Positions 1 to 5,674 of a stretch of DNA of 6,213 nucleotides are shown here, piece after piece (within the stretch, counting starts at the first letter, position 1; the number at the start of each line of letters is the position of its first letter). Origin of the DNA: an uncultured Sulfitobacter sp. Its GTDB lineage: Bacteria; Pseudomonadota; Alphaproteobacteria; Rhodobacterales; Rhodobacteraceae. The DNA is taken from assembly GCA_937923365.1 (NCBI GenBank), contig CALAIJ010000238.1, positions 1-6,213 of the forward strand, written 5' to 3'. A model generated the notes under the pieces. It was not told the DNA's origin. It was given only the letters and a program-made list of their open reading frames with translations, and made no database searches. A program made the translations under genes and the position numbers.

Positions 1-228
1 GTGAATTCATAACGGTATCGCCAGCACAAAACTGCAAGGAACATCTCCCAACCCGCTGTTCAACGGCATTGCCAACACGGCTGATTACTAGGGTAAACAT
101 CGCGCCGCAGCGCCAGATTTGGTCGCCACCCAGTCCCCGCCCAACCCTTCGCAGGCAAAAGCCGCTAGCGTCCGATGCGCAGCCGCCCTACACTTTGCGC
201 GGACCCTTGCGAATAGAAGCGAACATCA
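1..228. other. Left-edge region without a complete gene; coding-like remnant at 5-91
   Basis: No complete gene is visible here. On the plus strand, the frame running from 5 to a TAG at 89-91 reads like protein (NGIASTKLQGTSPNPLFNG, then IANTADY) but has an in-frame TGA at 2-4 and no good start codon. Inside it, positions 11-27 and 62-78 are an imperfect direct repeat (14 of 17 bases identical, 51 bp apart). Two of its three differences are silent in this frame, which hints that it once coded. It may be the broken end of a gene lying to the left, or chance. From 92 to 228 I see only the upstream region of the methyltransferase-like gene and no convincing promoter. A gene starting on the minus strand and running off the left edge is also possible but cannot be supported. 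Confidence 0.3.
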
Positions 229-969
229 ATGCACCTGGACGTCCAAGACCTGCGAAACTTCTACTACCGCAGCGCGCTGGGCCGTGCGGCGCAGGCCTCT
301 ATGCGGGACCGGTTGTTGCAATTCTGGCCCGAAGCGAAGGGCCAGACAGTTGTCGGTTTCGGATTCGCCGCGCCTCTGTTGCGGCCTTATCTGAAAGATG
401 CGCGGCGTGTCGTGACCCTGATGCCGGGGCCGCAAGGTGTGATGCCGTGGCCTGCGGGCATGGCCAACACCTCCGTCCTTTGCGAGGAAACACTTTGGCC
501 GCTGGAGACGGGGCATGTGGACAAGCTGGTCTTGCTTCACGGGCTTGAGACCTGCGAGCGGCCTTCGGATTTGCTGGAGGAATGCTGGCGGGTGCTGGGG
601 CCTGGCGGGCGGGTGATCTTTATTGTGCCGAACCGCGCGGGCCTCTGGGCGCGCCGTGACCGCACACCATTCGGGTATGGACGCCCCTATTCGCCCGGCC
701 AGCTTGAGACGCAGCTGAAAAAGCACCAGTTCCTGCCAGAGCGGCACATGGGCGCGCTCTACCAGTTTCCGTCGCAAAAGCGGGTCTGGATGAAAGCCGC
801 AGGCGTGTTCGAGCGGGTAGGGCGCCATGTGCCCACGATGATGGCGGGTGGTGCCTTTATGGTTGAGGCCACAAAGCTGGTCTATCCGCCCAAAGGCAAG
901 GTGCAGCGCAGCCGTCGCCGGATCGGCGTGTTGGAAGGGGTGACCTCGCCCACGGCCAAGCCGGTCTGA
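229..969 (+). CDS. Class I SAM-dependent methyltransferase-like protein
   Basis: A 246-residue soluble protein with the outline of a class I (Rossmann-fold) S-adenosylmethionine methyltransferase. The SAM-binding loop would be VVGFGFAAP at residues 41-49, a variant of the family's GxGxG. The acidic/hydrophobic strand [12 protein letters not shown] (residues 96-107) fits motif IV, and [13 protein letters not shown] (residues 123-135) matches the common post-motif LxPGGxxxxxxPN of Methyltransf_11-type enzymes. The C-terminus is basic (VQRSRRRIG). The substrate is unknown. The ATG at 229 is the first start after an in-frame TAG at 214-216. Only a weak purine-rich ribosome binding site (GAAG at 216-219) precedes it. 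The gene stands alone on the plus strand and converges on the broken gene at 982. The loose first motif leaves open that it binds SAM poorly or has another role. Confidence 0.8.
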   Translation: MHLDVQDLRNFYYRSALGRAAQASMRDRLLQFWPEAKGQTVVGFGFAAPLLRPYLKDARRVVTLMPGPQGVMPWPAGMANTSVLCEETLWPLETGHVDKLVLLHGLETCERPSDLLEECWRVLGPGGRVIFIVPNRAGLWARRDRTPFGYGRPYSPGQLETQLKKHQFLPERHMGALYQFPSQKRVWMKAAGVFERVGRHVPTMMAGGAFMVEATKLVYPPKGKVQRSRRRIGVLEGVTSPTAKPV

Positions 970-981
970 GGAACGCCAGCC

Positions 982-1305
982 TCAGGTGTTCTCATAGCGC
1001 AGACCAACGTTGATATCCCTCGCAGCGACACCTGCCACACCTGACAACAGGATCGACCCAGGAACTGGGCCGTTTGCGTCCGCGTCGCCTACTGTGAAGG
1101 TCTGCATTGTTCCGCTGCCATCCTCCAAGGTGACCACGTCGAAAGCGGGGCGTGTGGCGCGTCGATTGCAGCAAGCTGACCGGACAGAAGGGCGCGGGCG
1201 ATGGCGTCTTTCCCGTCAGGGCCGTTGAGCGCGTCATGCCACAGTAGGTAGACAGAGCGGATGGGCCTTGGTCGTCATATCAGAGGCGGTATCCGCAGCA
1301 TCCCT
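982..1305 (-). pseudogene. Frameshifted C-terminal remnant of an unrecognised protein gene
   Basis: No single frame is open, but coding-like stretches on the minus strand join end to end across frames. From the right: 1302 to about 1264 reads DAADTASDMTTKA. Then 1262-1149 reads 38 codons, including IRSVYLLWHDALNGPDGKDA and IARALLSGQLAAIDAPHA. From 1149, 55 codons run to a TGA at 984-982, with FDVVTLEDGSGTMQTFTVGD, then GSILLSGVAG and a VGLRYENT end. The last switch is restored by adding one base to the run of four G at 1147-1150; the first would need removal of one base near 1263-1265. A further coding-like stretch (ARVKFAFIFAYLQRLTK, roughly 1354-1304) may extend the remnant to 1362, next to the RTX gene's stop. 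I do not recognise the family. A sequencing or assembly error could explain one shift but hardly all of them. Confidence 0.6.
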
Positions 1306-1362
1306 TGGTCAGTCTTTGCAGATAGGCAAAGATGAACGCAAATTTCACGCGCGCGCCGCTGA

Positions 1363-2250
1363 TCAAGCTGTGGCGAATGTCACATCGGAGGCTTGCAGGC
1401 CTGTAACACCGAACAGACGCAAGGTTGTGGGTGTGGTGTCCTCGATGAATGTGACGACAATGTCTGTGTAGGTACCGTCTTCTGATTCATTAAAGATGGT
1501 GCTGTCGACAGTGCGTACCTCGCCGTCAGGCGCGAGAGAGGAAGCGTCGATGACAAGACTGTCTTCTGCTCCGTCAAAGTCGGTGATCTCTACGCTGGTG
1601 ATCAGGCCGGAGGCGGGTGCGTCGGCGCTTGTCGCGTCCAGCAAATCCAGCCGGAATGTATCGGCAGAGCCACCGCCGGTCAGGACATCGGGGGTATCTG
1701 CAAGCGTGGCGTTCAACTGCAGATCGACTTGCAGGATATCGTTGCCGTTGCCGCCGTTCATGACAACGCGCAGATCACCGGACGTGTCGCTGTAGCTTTT
1801 GGCCAGCACATCATCGCCGCCGCCGCCATTCAGCGTGGCAAGCGTGGCATCTGCCGTATCGGTCGCGGTGAGGGTGTCATCGCCCTCGTCACCATTGGCG
1901 GTATTGTTGCCTGTGACCGTCAGCACGTCTTGTCCCAAGCCGCCATTGCCGGTGTTGCCTTCGCCCGTGATCGTTAGGGTATCTGCCCCGTCGCCGGCGT
2001 TCAGAACCGCACCAGTGGCCCCTTCTTCGACGGAAAGGATGTCGTCGCCTGCACCGGCCTCGACCGTGTCATTGGTCCCTGCGGTCAGATCATCGGCACC
2101 CTCTGTGCCATCCAGCAGGGAACCGGGCTCTGTGCTTGGATCGTCTGAATCAGGCGCAACGGGGGCTGCTTCATCACCGTCATCATCGCCCGTCATGACA
2201 GGCACAAACAAGCTCAGGCTCAGCAGGCTCAAAAGAAGAAGTGGCGACAT
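1363..2250 (-). CDS. RTX-type calcium-binding repeat protein with N-terminal hydrophobic segment
   Basis: A 295-residue, very acidic protein. Residues 3-19 (PLLLLSLLSLSLFVPVM) form a hydrophobic segment, followed by an Asp/Glu/Pro-rich linker to about residue 45. Residues 47-199 carry about eight RTX nonapeptides of the GGxGxDxLx type: DGTEGADDL, EAGAGDDIL, NAGDGADTL, NGGLGQDVL, NGDEGDDTL, NGGGGDDVL, NGGNGNDIL and TGGGSADTF. In this family such repeats form a calcium-filled parallel beta-roll. The C-terminal part contains ITDFDGAEDSLVIDAS (residues 222-237), a form common after RTX repeats. I chose the ATG at 2250 because AAGGGA at 2257-2262 gives a well-placed ribosome binding site; a TTG at 2268 is the alternative. 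Few positive charges precede the hydrophobic segment, so signal peptide, membrane anchor or type I secretion remain open. Likely an envelope-associated or exported calcium-binding protein; no enzymatic domain is visible. Confidence 0.85.
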   Translation of the reverse strand: MSPLLLLSLLSLSLFVPVMTGDDDGDEAAPVAPDSDDPSTEPGSLLDGTEGADDLTAGTNDTVEAGAGDDILSVEEGATGAVLNAGDGADTLTITGEGNTGNGGLGQDVLTVTGNNTANGDEGDDTLTATDTADATLATLNGGGGDDVLAKSYSDTSGDLRVVMNGGNGNDILQVDLQLNATLADTPDVLTGGGSADTFRLDLLDATSADAPASGLITSVEITDFDGAEDSLVIDASSLAPDGEVRTVDSTIFNESEDGTYTDIVVTFIEDTTPTTLRLFGVTGLQASDVTFATA

Positions 2251-2254
2251 GGGA

Positions 2255-2262
2255 TGTCCCTT
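2255..2262 (-). promoter_or_regulatory. Ribosome binding site deciding the RTX gene start
   Basis: Read on the minus strand, AAGGGA followed by CATCCC and ATG places a Shine-Dalgarno-like sequence about six bases before the ATG at 2250. It would lie inside the coding region if the upstream TTG (2268) were used, so it favours the shorter, 295-residue product. Confidence 0.6.
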
Positions 2263-2272
2263 TTTCAAAACG

Positions 2273-2316
2273 TTTGGTCGAAGATGTCAGGAAGACACGT
2301 CAATTTTTCGACCAAA
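2273..2316. repeat. Perfect 10-bp inverted repeat in the RTX gene leader
   Basis: TTTGGTCGAA at 2273-2282 is the exact reverse complement of TTCGACCAAA at 2307-2316, with 24 bases between. A smaller nested inverted repeat, TGTC (2285-2288) and GACA (2294-2297), lies inside. The element sits in an AT-rich spacer just upstream of the RTX gene's ribosome binding site. On the minus strand the interior also holds TTGACG (2303-2298), which resembles a -35 hexamer, but no good -10 follows at 16-18 bases. It could be a regulator binding site or a hairpin in the 5' leader. It has no T-tract in either direction, so a terminator is unlikely. Confidence 0.55.
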
Positions 2317-2354
2317 TTACGATGACTTTAAGATGGAGTTATTAACGAAATCTT

Positions 2355-2369
2355 CAGGCGTAGGGCCTG
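2355..2369 (-). terminator. Weak hairpin just after the 449-residue protein gene
   Basis: CAGGC (2355-2359) and GCCTG (2365-2369) can form a five-pair stem with a five-base loop, beginning five bases after the TAA of the upstream minus-strand gene. On the minus strand it is followed only by AAGATTTCGTT, a poor T-tract. It could be a weak terminator or attenuator between the two acidic-protein genes. Confidence 0.25.
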
Positions 2370-2373
2370 CCGG

Positions 2374-3723
2374 TTAAATCAACCCCAGCCCACCCCATTG
2401 AGGCGCATTCAGATCGGGCGCATTCAAGCCGTCGATGCCATCAAGGTCGAGGGTGTCGATGAAATCCACCAGATCGCGAATATCCTCTTCCGTGAGGTCA
2501 TTAAGGGCATCTTGGTCCAGACCCGACAGGTCCAGTTCGGGCGTATCGTCAAACAGGTTGATGATACCGTCCCCGCTGGTGCTGTCGCCAAACGGAAGAT
2601 CGCCTAGATCCAGATCATCAAGCGTCCCTCCGCTGACATTGGGCGTTTGCGGGGTTGTTCCGTCATTGACCCCTTGCGAGGACCATGTGGCGTTGGTGGT
2701 GATCTGCGGCGCATCATTCATGAAGTTGCGGATGATGGTATCGCCGTCTTCGACGTTGACCCCGTCCTCGCCCAGATAAATTTCGGCCACCATGCGGGCG
2801 TCATCAAAGCCCGCGCCGTTGGCCTCTATGAACAGGCCGATCTGATAGGGTGTCAGCTCTGTGAGGTTCGCGGTGCTCTCGATCACATACATCGTCCGCT
2901 CGGTAAGGGAGCCGTCGACGCTGGATTGCTCTACGTCGTTGGTGACCAAATGCAGATTGCCGCGGATGTCACCATCAAAGTTGAAATGAAGCGTGTCGCC
3001 CGGATTGCTCAGGTCGATCTTTGCGACATGTGTCCCGATCTGGGCCTGTGAGACATTGAATGTGATCTCGGAGGCCGCGTCAAAGGTCTGGCTCTGTGTG
3101 ATCTGCTGAGACGTGGTGCCATCGGCACCTGTGATCTCTTCGGTTGTGGTGGTTTCTCGCGGTGCGGCGGGTTCGATGTTGCTGTTCAGGCCAACTTCGA
3201 CCGTTTGCACACCTTCATTCAACGCAATCAGGAATGTGGTGTCGGGGTGGTAGTTGATGTCGATGTCAGTCTCGCCCTGCACAGGCGGGACGACCAGATA
3301 GTCGCGGTCTGCATCCTCGCCGGAAAGGGGGCCCGCGCGAAGAAGGCTTTCGTCGGCGACTTCTTCGCCGTTGGCATCTGTCGCGATCAGCAGGGTTTCG
3401 GGCGCGCGGGCAATGGCGGCTGCGGCCTCTGCTTCCTCGTGCAGTACCTGTGGGTCGCGGAACGCTTCTCCTGCGGGAGGGCGGTTCGAGATGGGGTCCT
3501 CTGGCGTTGCGGGTGTGTCATCCTCTGTGCTGACGGACGGCGGGGGCGTGCCGTCTGCAACAATCGGTGTCGCATCGGAGTCTTCGCTGTCGGATCCCGT
3601 GTCAGCGTTGGCCTGTGCGGATGTATCCTCCTCCGTCTCCGGCTCTGCAAACGGAGATACGCCGCCCATGGACATGGCCAGAAAGCCGATGGAGAAGAGC
3701 GACAACAAACCTGCGATCATCAT
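2374..3723 (-). CDS. Acidic protein of unknown function with N-terminal membrane segment
   Basis: A 449-residue protein that I do not recognise. Residues 2-19 (MIAGLLSLFSIGFLAMSM) form one hydrophobic segment without a preceding positive charge, followed by a low-complexity Asp/Glu/Ser/Thr/Pro linker to about residue 85. A better-ordered central part (about 100-345) contains beta-rich stretches such as TFLIALNEGVQTVEVGLN, ASEITFNVSQAQIGTHVAKI, DTLHFNFDGDIRGNLHLVTN and ARMVAEIYLGEDGVNVEDGD. The C-terminal third is Asp/Leu-rich (DDLDLGDLPFGD, DIRDLVDFIDTLDLDGIDGL) and ends WGGLGLI. There are no canonical RTX nonapeptides and no catalytic motif I can name. Start: GAGGAAA at 3731-3737 lies seven bases before the ATG at 3723; the adjacent in-frame ATG at 3720 is equally possible. 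It is upstream of the RTX gene in the same orientation with a 123-bp gap and shares its overall design, suggesting a related exported or membrane-tethered role. Confidence 0.8.
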   Translation of the reverse strand: MMIAGLLSLFSIGFLAMSMGGVSPFAEPETEEDTSAQANADTGSDSEDSDATPIVADGTPPPSVSTEDDTPATPEDPISNRPPAGEAFRDPQVLHEEAEAAAAIARAPETLLIATDANGEEVADESLLRAGPLSGEDADRDYLVVPPVQGETDIDINYHPDTTFLIALNEGVQTVEVGLNSNIEPAAPRETTTTEEITGADGTTSQQITQSQTFDAASEITFNVSQAQIGTHVAKIDLSNPGDTLHFNFDGDIRGNLHLVTNDVEQSSVDGSLTERTMYVIESTANLTELTPYQIGLFIEANGAGFDDARMVAEIYLGEDGVNVEDGDTIIRNFMNDAPQITTNATWSSQGVNDGTTPQTPNVSGGTLDDLDLGDLPFGDSTSGDGIINLFDDTPELDLSGLDQDALNDLTEEDIRDLVDFIDTLDLDGIDGLNAPDLNAPQWGGLGLI

Positions 3724-3783
3724 AACAAGATTTCCTCAATATAGCGGCCCACCCGATCCGGGACCTTTTTCATTCGATTTTCC

Positions 3784-3789
3784 TATAAT
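3784..3789 (+). promoter_or_regulatory. Possible -10 element (TATAAT) in the divergent intergenic region
   Basis: A perfect TATAAT lies between the divergent minus-strand gene (starting at 3723) and the plus-strand sulfotransferase (3948). It is AT-rich against a GC-rich background. At 17 bases upstream the sequence is GGACCT, a poor -35, so this is a half-supported promoter. If real, transcription would begin near 3796 and give a leader of about 150 bases that includes the short ORF at 3859-3951. Confidence 0.3.
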
Positions 3790-3858
3790 TGGCTGGGCAA
3801 CACGGCAGCAGTTTGACGAATGAAGGCAACAATAGGGAAATTTGGTGAGGATTGTTTC

Positions 3859-3951
3859 GTGCTTTCGCAGCGCAATTGCCGCGGGTCCGCGTCGCACAAC
3901 CTTTGCCAGCGGTTGTTCGACGCGTCAAAGCACGCCAGACTGGACCAATGA
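3859..3951 (+). CDS. Possible 30-residue leader ORF overlapping the sulfotransferase start
   Basis: A GTG-initiated ORF of 30 codons (beginning MLSQRNCRGSASH, ending ASKHARLDQ). The purine-rich GGTGAGGA at 3844-3851, seven bases before the GTG, is the best ribosome binding site in this intergenic region. Its TGA (3949-3951) overlaps the sulfotransferase start as ATGA. The sulfotransferase ATG lacks a good ribosome binding site of its own, so translation of this ORF could couple to it. The peptide matches nothing I know and has no run of one amino acid that would suggest attenuation. It could instead be a chance ORF, with the real sulfotransferase start elsewhere. Confidence 0.35.
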   Translation: MLSQRNCRGSASHNLCQRLFDASKHARLDQ

Positions 3952-4835
3952 ATAAATCCAGTCGCCGCCGCCAATACATCGGCACCTTTACCGATACCCG
4001 CAACTGGGACCAGTTTGAGCCCCGTCGGGGGGATGTCTTTATCTGCGTCCCGCCCAAAAGCGGCACCACCTGGATGCAGACAATCTGCGGGTTGCTGATC
4101 TTTGGCGCGCCGGATGCACAGATTGCCTACCCTGAAGTGTCGCCATGGATCGATTTCCGGCTCAGCTCCAAAACCATCGAAGAGCGGCTGGCGGAGTTGT
4201 CGTCCCAGACCCACAAGCGGTTCATCAAGTCCCATAGCCCGCTGGATGGCGTGCCCTACTTTGACGATTGCACCTATATTGTCGTGCACCGGCACCCGCT
4301 GGATGTGCATTTTTCCATGTGGCACCATGTGCACAACATGCATCTGGATCACCTCGACCATCTGTATACTGATGATGTCAGTGCCAACTTCGAGGCGTTT
4401 CTTGCCAACAGCATCGAGGAAGAGGGGCTGGACCAGCCCAGCCTCGCGTTGATCGCGCATCATATGAAAACCGCCCGCGCCATGGCGCATCTGCCGAATG
4501 TACACCTGTTCCATTACAATACGCTGTCACGCGACCTGTCGGGGGAAATGCAGCGTGTGGCCGCAGCTATTGGTGTGTCACACCCGCGGGAGGTGTTTGA
4601 GGCACTGGTCTTGGCGGCGACCTTCAAAAGCATGAAAGCGAACGCAGCCCTGACCGCACCGGGGGCCAAAGGAGGCCTTTATAAAGACAACGACCCAAGT
4701 GTCTTTTTTAACAGCGGCAAAGGCCGCAAGTGGGAAGGCAAACTGGATGCAGCCCAGATCGGAGCCTACGACCGTAAGATCGCGACCCTGCTGGATCCTG
4801 CAGATGTGCGCTATCTTGAGACGGGTCTGGCGTAA
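3948..4835 (+). CDS. PAPS-dependent sulfotransferase (Sulfotransfer_1 family)
   Basis: A 295-residue cytosolic-type sulfotransferase that moves a sulfonate group from 3'-phosphoadenylyl sulfate (PAPS) to a hydroxyl or amine acceptor. The 5'-phosphosulfate loop is PPKSGTTWMQ (residues 35-44, Lys37). KSHSPLDG (94-101) supplies the conserved Lys and catalytic-type His96. The 3'-phosphate site is YIVVHRHPLDVHFSMWHH (110-127) with Arg115 and Ser123. GKGRKWEGKL (257-266) corresponds to the C-terminal RKGxxGDWK motif, in slightly altered form. Length and motif order match the family. The acceptor cannot be predicted. I chose the ATG at 3948 because the recognisable sequence starts soon after it. The same frame is open back to a TTG at 3852, adding 32 basic, unconserved-looking residues with no usable ribosome binding site. 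It stands alone between the acidic-protein gene (divergent) and the ATP synthase operon. Confidence 0.92.
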   Translation: MNKSSRRRQYIGTFTDTRNWDQFEPRRGDVFICVPPKSGTTWMQTICGLLIFGAPDAQIAYPEVSPWIDFRLSSKTIEERLAELSSQTHKRFIKSHSPLDGVPYFDDCTYIVVHRHPLDVHFSMWHHVHNMHLDHLDHLYTDDVSANFEAFLANSIEEEGLDQPSLALIAHHMKTARAMAHLPNVHLFHYNTLSRDLSGEMQRVAAAIGVSHPREVFEALVLAATFKSMKANAALTAPGAKGGLYKDNDPSVFFNSGKGRKWEGKLDAAQIGAYDRKIATLLDPADVRYLETGLA

Positions 4836-5035
4836 CGGACCCCATTGCGGGTGCCTTGAGTGCCGACCGCGGGATTCGCCCCCAAGGGCAGGCGGGGGCA
4901 GGCCCCAAAATCGGTTTCCAAGGCCCCGCCGCCACGATCCCCCACAAAATAAAGCGCCTTCCGCGTCCATCCGGCGCAGGATACCGTATTGCGGGCGGTG
5001 AAACCCTCTGCTACATCGCGCCTTGATTCAGATGT

Positions 5036-5049
5036 TTGAGAGTTCTCAA
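5036..5049. promoter_or_regulatory. Dyad symmetric element upstream of atpH
   Basis: TTGAGA and TCTCAA are perfect 6-bp inverted arms separated by GT, 65 bases upstream of the atpH start. A compact dyad in the probable promoter region could be a regulator half-site pair. No matching regulator is visible in the window, and a dyad of this size can occur by chance. Confidence 0.25.
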
Positions 5050-5101
5050 GCCCCGCCAACCCGCCGGAGCACGCTATATGTGCGCATCCGGCCCGATGAA
5101 T

Positions 5102-5108
5102 GAGAGGA
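5102..5108 (+). promoter_or_regulatory. Ribosome binding site deciding the atpH start
   Basis: GAGAGGA ends five bases before the GTG at 5114. The ATG at 5108 overlaps it and the ATG at 5096 lies upstream of it, so both would leave this site unused. The spacing therefore supports GTG as the start. Confidence 0.65.
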
Positions 5109-5113
5109 TGGAC

Positions 5114-5674
5114 GTGTCCGAACCAGCTTCGATCTCCACAGGTATTGCTCAGAGATACGCGTCTGCGGTCTATGAGATCGCCAAAGACGGCAAAAAGGTC
5201 AAAGCGCTTGAGACGGACCTTGAAGGTCTGTCTGATGCCCTGACCAAAAGCGATGATTTCCGCAGCCTGATCAATTCTCCGATCTACACGCGCGAACAGC
5301 AAAGCACCGCGATTGCGGCGATTGCGAAAAAGATGAAACTCTCTCCTACCATGACGAATACACTGAAACTGATGGCTGCAAAGCGCCGTCTGTTTGTGTT
5401 GCCGCAATTGGTGCAGACCCTGCGCGACACCATCGCAGAGGACAAAGGCGAGATCGCGGCGGAAGTGACTTCCGCCAAGGCGCTGACCAAAGCGCAGGCC
5501 GACAAACTTGCCAAGTCGCTGAAAGCGTCCACAGGCAAGACTGTAACGTTGAATCAGATGGTCGATGAAACTCTCATCGGCGGTCTTATCGTAAAGGTGG
5601 GCTCCAAGATGATCGACACGTCGATCCGCTCCAAGCTCGCATCCCTCCAGAATGCAATGAAAGAGGTCGGATAA
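5114..5674 (+). CDS. atpH: ATP synthase F1 subunit delta
   Basis: The delta subunit (bacterial OSCP) of the F1Fo ATP synthase, the stator piece that joins the top of the alpha3beta3 head to the peripheral b stalk on the cytoplasmic side of the inner membrane. From the GTG at 5114 the product is 186 residues, the usual family length. The N-terminal helical domain begins SEPASISTGIAQRYASAVYE, and SPIYTREQQ (residues 55-63) and KRRLFVLPQL (90-99) are typical of it. The C-terminal family signature is NQMVDETLIGGLIVKVGSKM (147-166). In-frame ATGs at 5096 and 5108 would add six or two residues; the ribosome binding site at 5102-5108 and the family N-terminus favour GTG. The stop directly abuts the atpA start. 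As first gene of the visible atp operon, its promoter should lie in 4836-5113. Confidence 0.97.
   Translation: MSEPASISTGIAQRYASAVYEIAKDGKKVKALETDLEGLSDALTKSDDFRSLINSPIYTREQQSTAIAAIAKKMKLSPTMTNTLKLMAAKRRLFVLPQLVQTLRDTIAEDKGEIAAEVTSAKALTKAQADKLAKSLKASTGKTVTLNQMVDETLIGGLIVKVGSKMIDTSIRSKLASLQNAMKEVG

Larger units (their letters stand above)
4836..5113. other. GC-rich intergenic spacer before the ATP synthase operon
   Basis: No credible gene lies in these 278 bases. The left half is GC-rich with several possible hairpins: GCCCCC (4878-4883) with GGGGGC (4894-4899), ACCC (4839-4842) with GGGT (4849-4852) directly after the sulfotransferase stop, and GGGG (4895-4898) with CCCC (4903-4906). GGGCAGGC occurs twice, ten bases apart (4886-4893 and 4896-4903). 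None is followed by a T-tract, so no intrinsic terminator is clear. The right half should hold the atp operon promoter. TTGATT (5023-5028) resembles a -35 element and TATATG (5075-5080) a -10, but they are not properly spaced with each other. Confidence 0.5.

Noticed and set aside
1..44. A minus-strand gene starting at 44 or 10 and running off the left edge
   Set aside because: Only a few codons are visible; neither start has a properly spaced ribosome binding site, and the residues match nothing I recognise.
226..828. A 200-codon minus-strand open frame opposite the methyltransferase
   Set aside because: It is antisense to a gene with SAM-binding motifs, and its Arg/Pro/His-rich product is typical of a shadow frame in GC-rich DNA.
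992..1237. An 81-codon minus-strand open frame (starting MTRSTALTGK) as an intact small gene
   Set aside because: Its residues look random (Arg/Ser/Pro-rich), while the other two minus frames over the same bases give protein-like pieces that join into one broken gene ending at 982.
3205..3744. A 179-codon plus-strand open frame opposite the acidic 449-residue gene
   Set aside because: The Cys/Gly/Arg-rich product is a shadow of the Asp/Ala/Thr-rich gene on the other strand, which has a good start and ribosome binding site.
3752..3770. CCCG-ATC-CGGG stem followed by five T on the plus strand as a terminator
   Set aside because: The stem is only four pairs, and no plus-strand gene ends upstream of it; it lies in the leader of a minus-strand gene.
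3813..3841. TTGACG at 3813-3818 as a -35 element for the sulfotransferase
   Set aside because: No acceptable -10 hexamer follows at 16-18 bases; the nearest AT-rich hexamer (CAATAG) is only 11 bases away.
3783..4514. A 243-codon minus-strand open frame opposite the sulfotransferase
   Set aside because: The plus strand holds a complete set of PAPS-binding motifs; the antisense product has no recognisable features.
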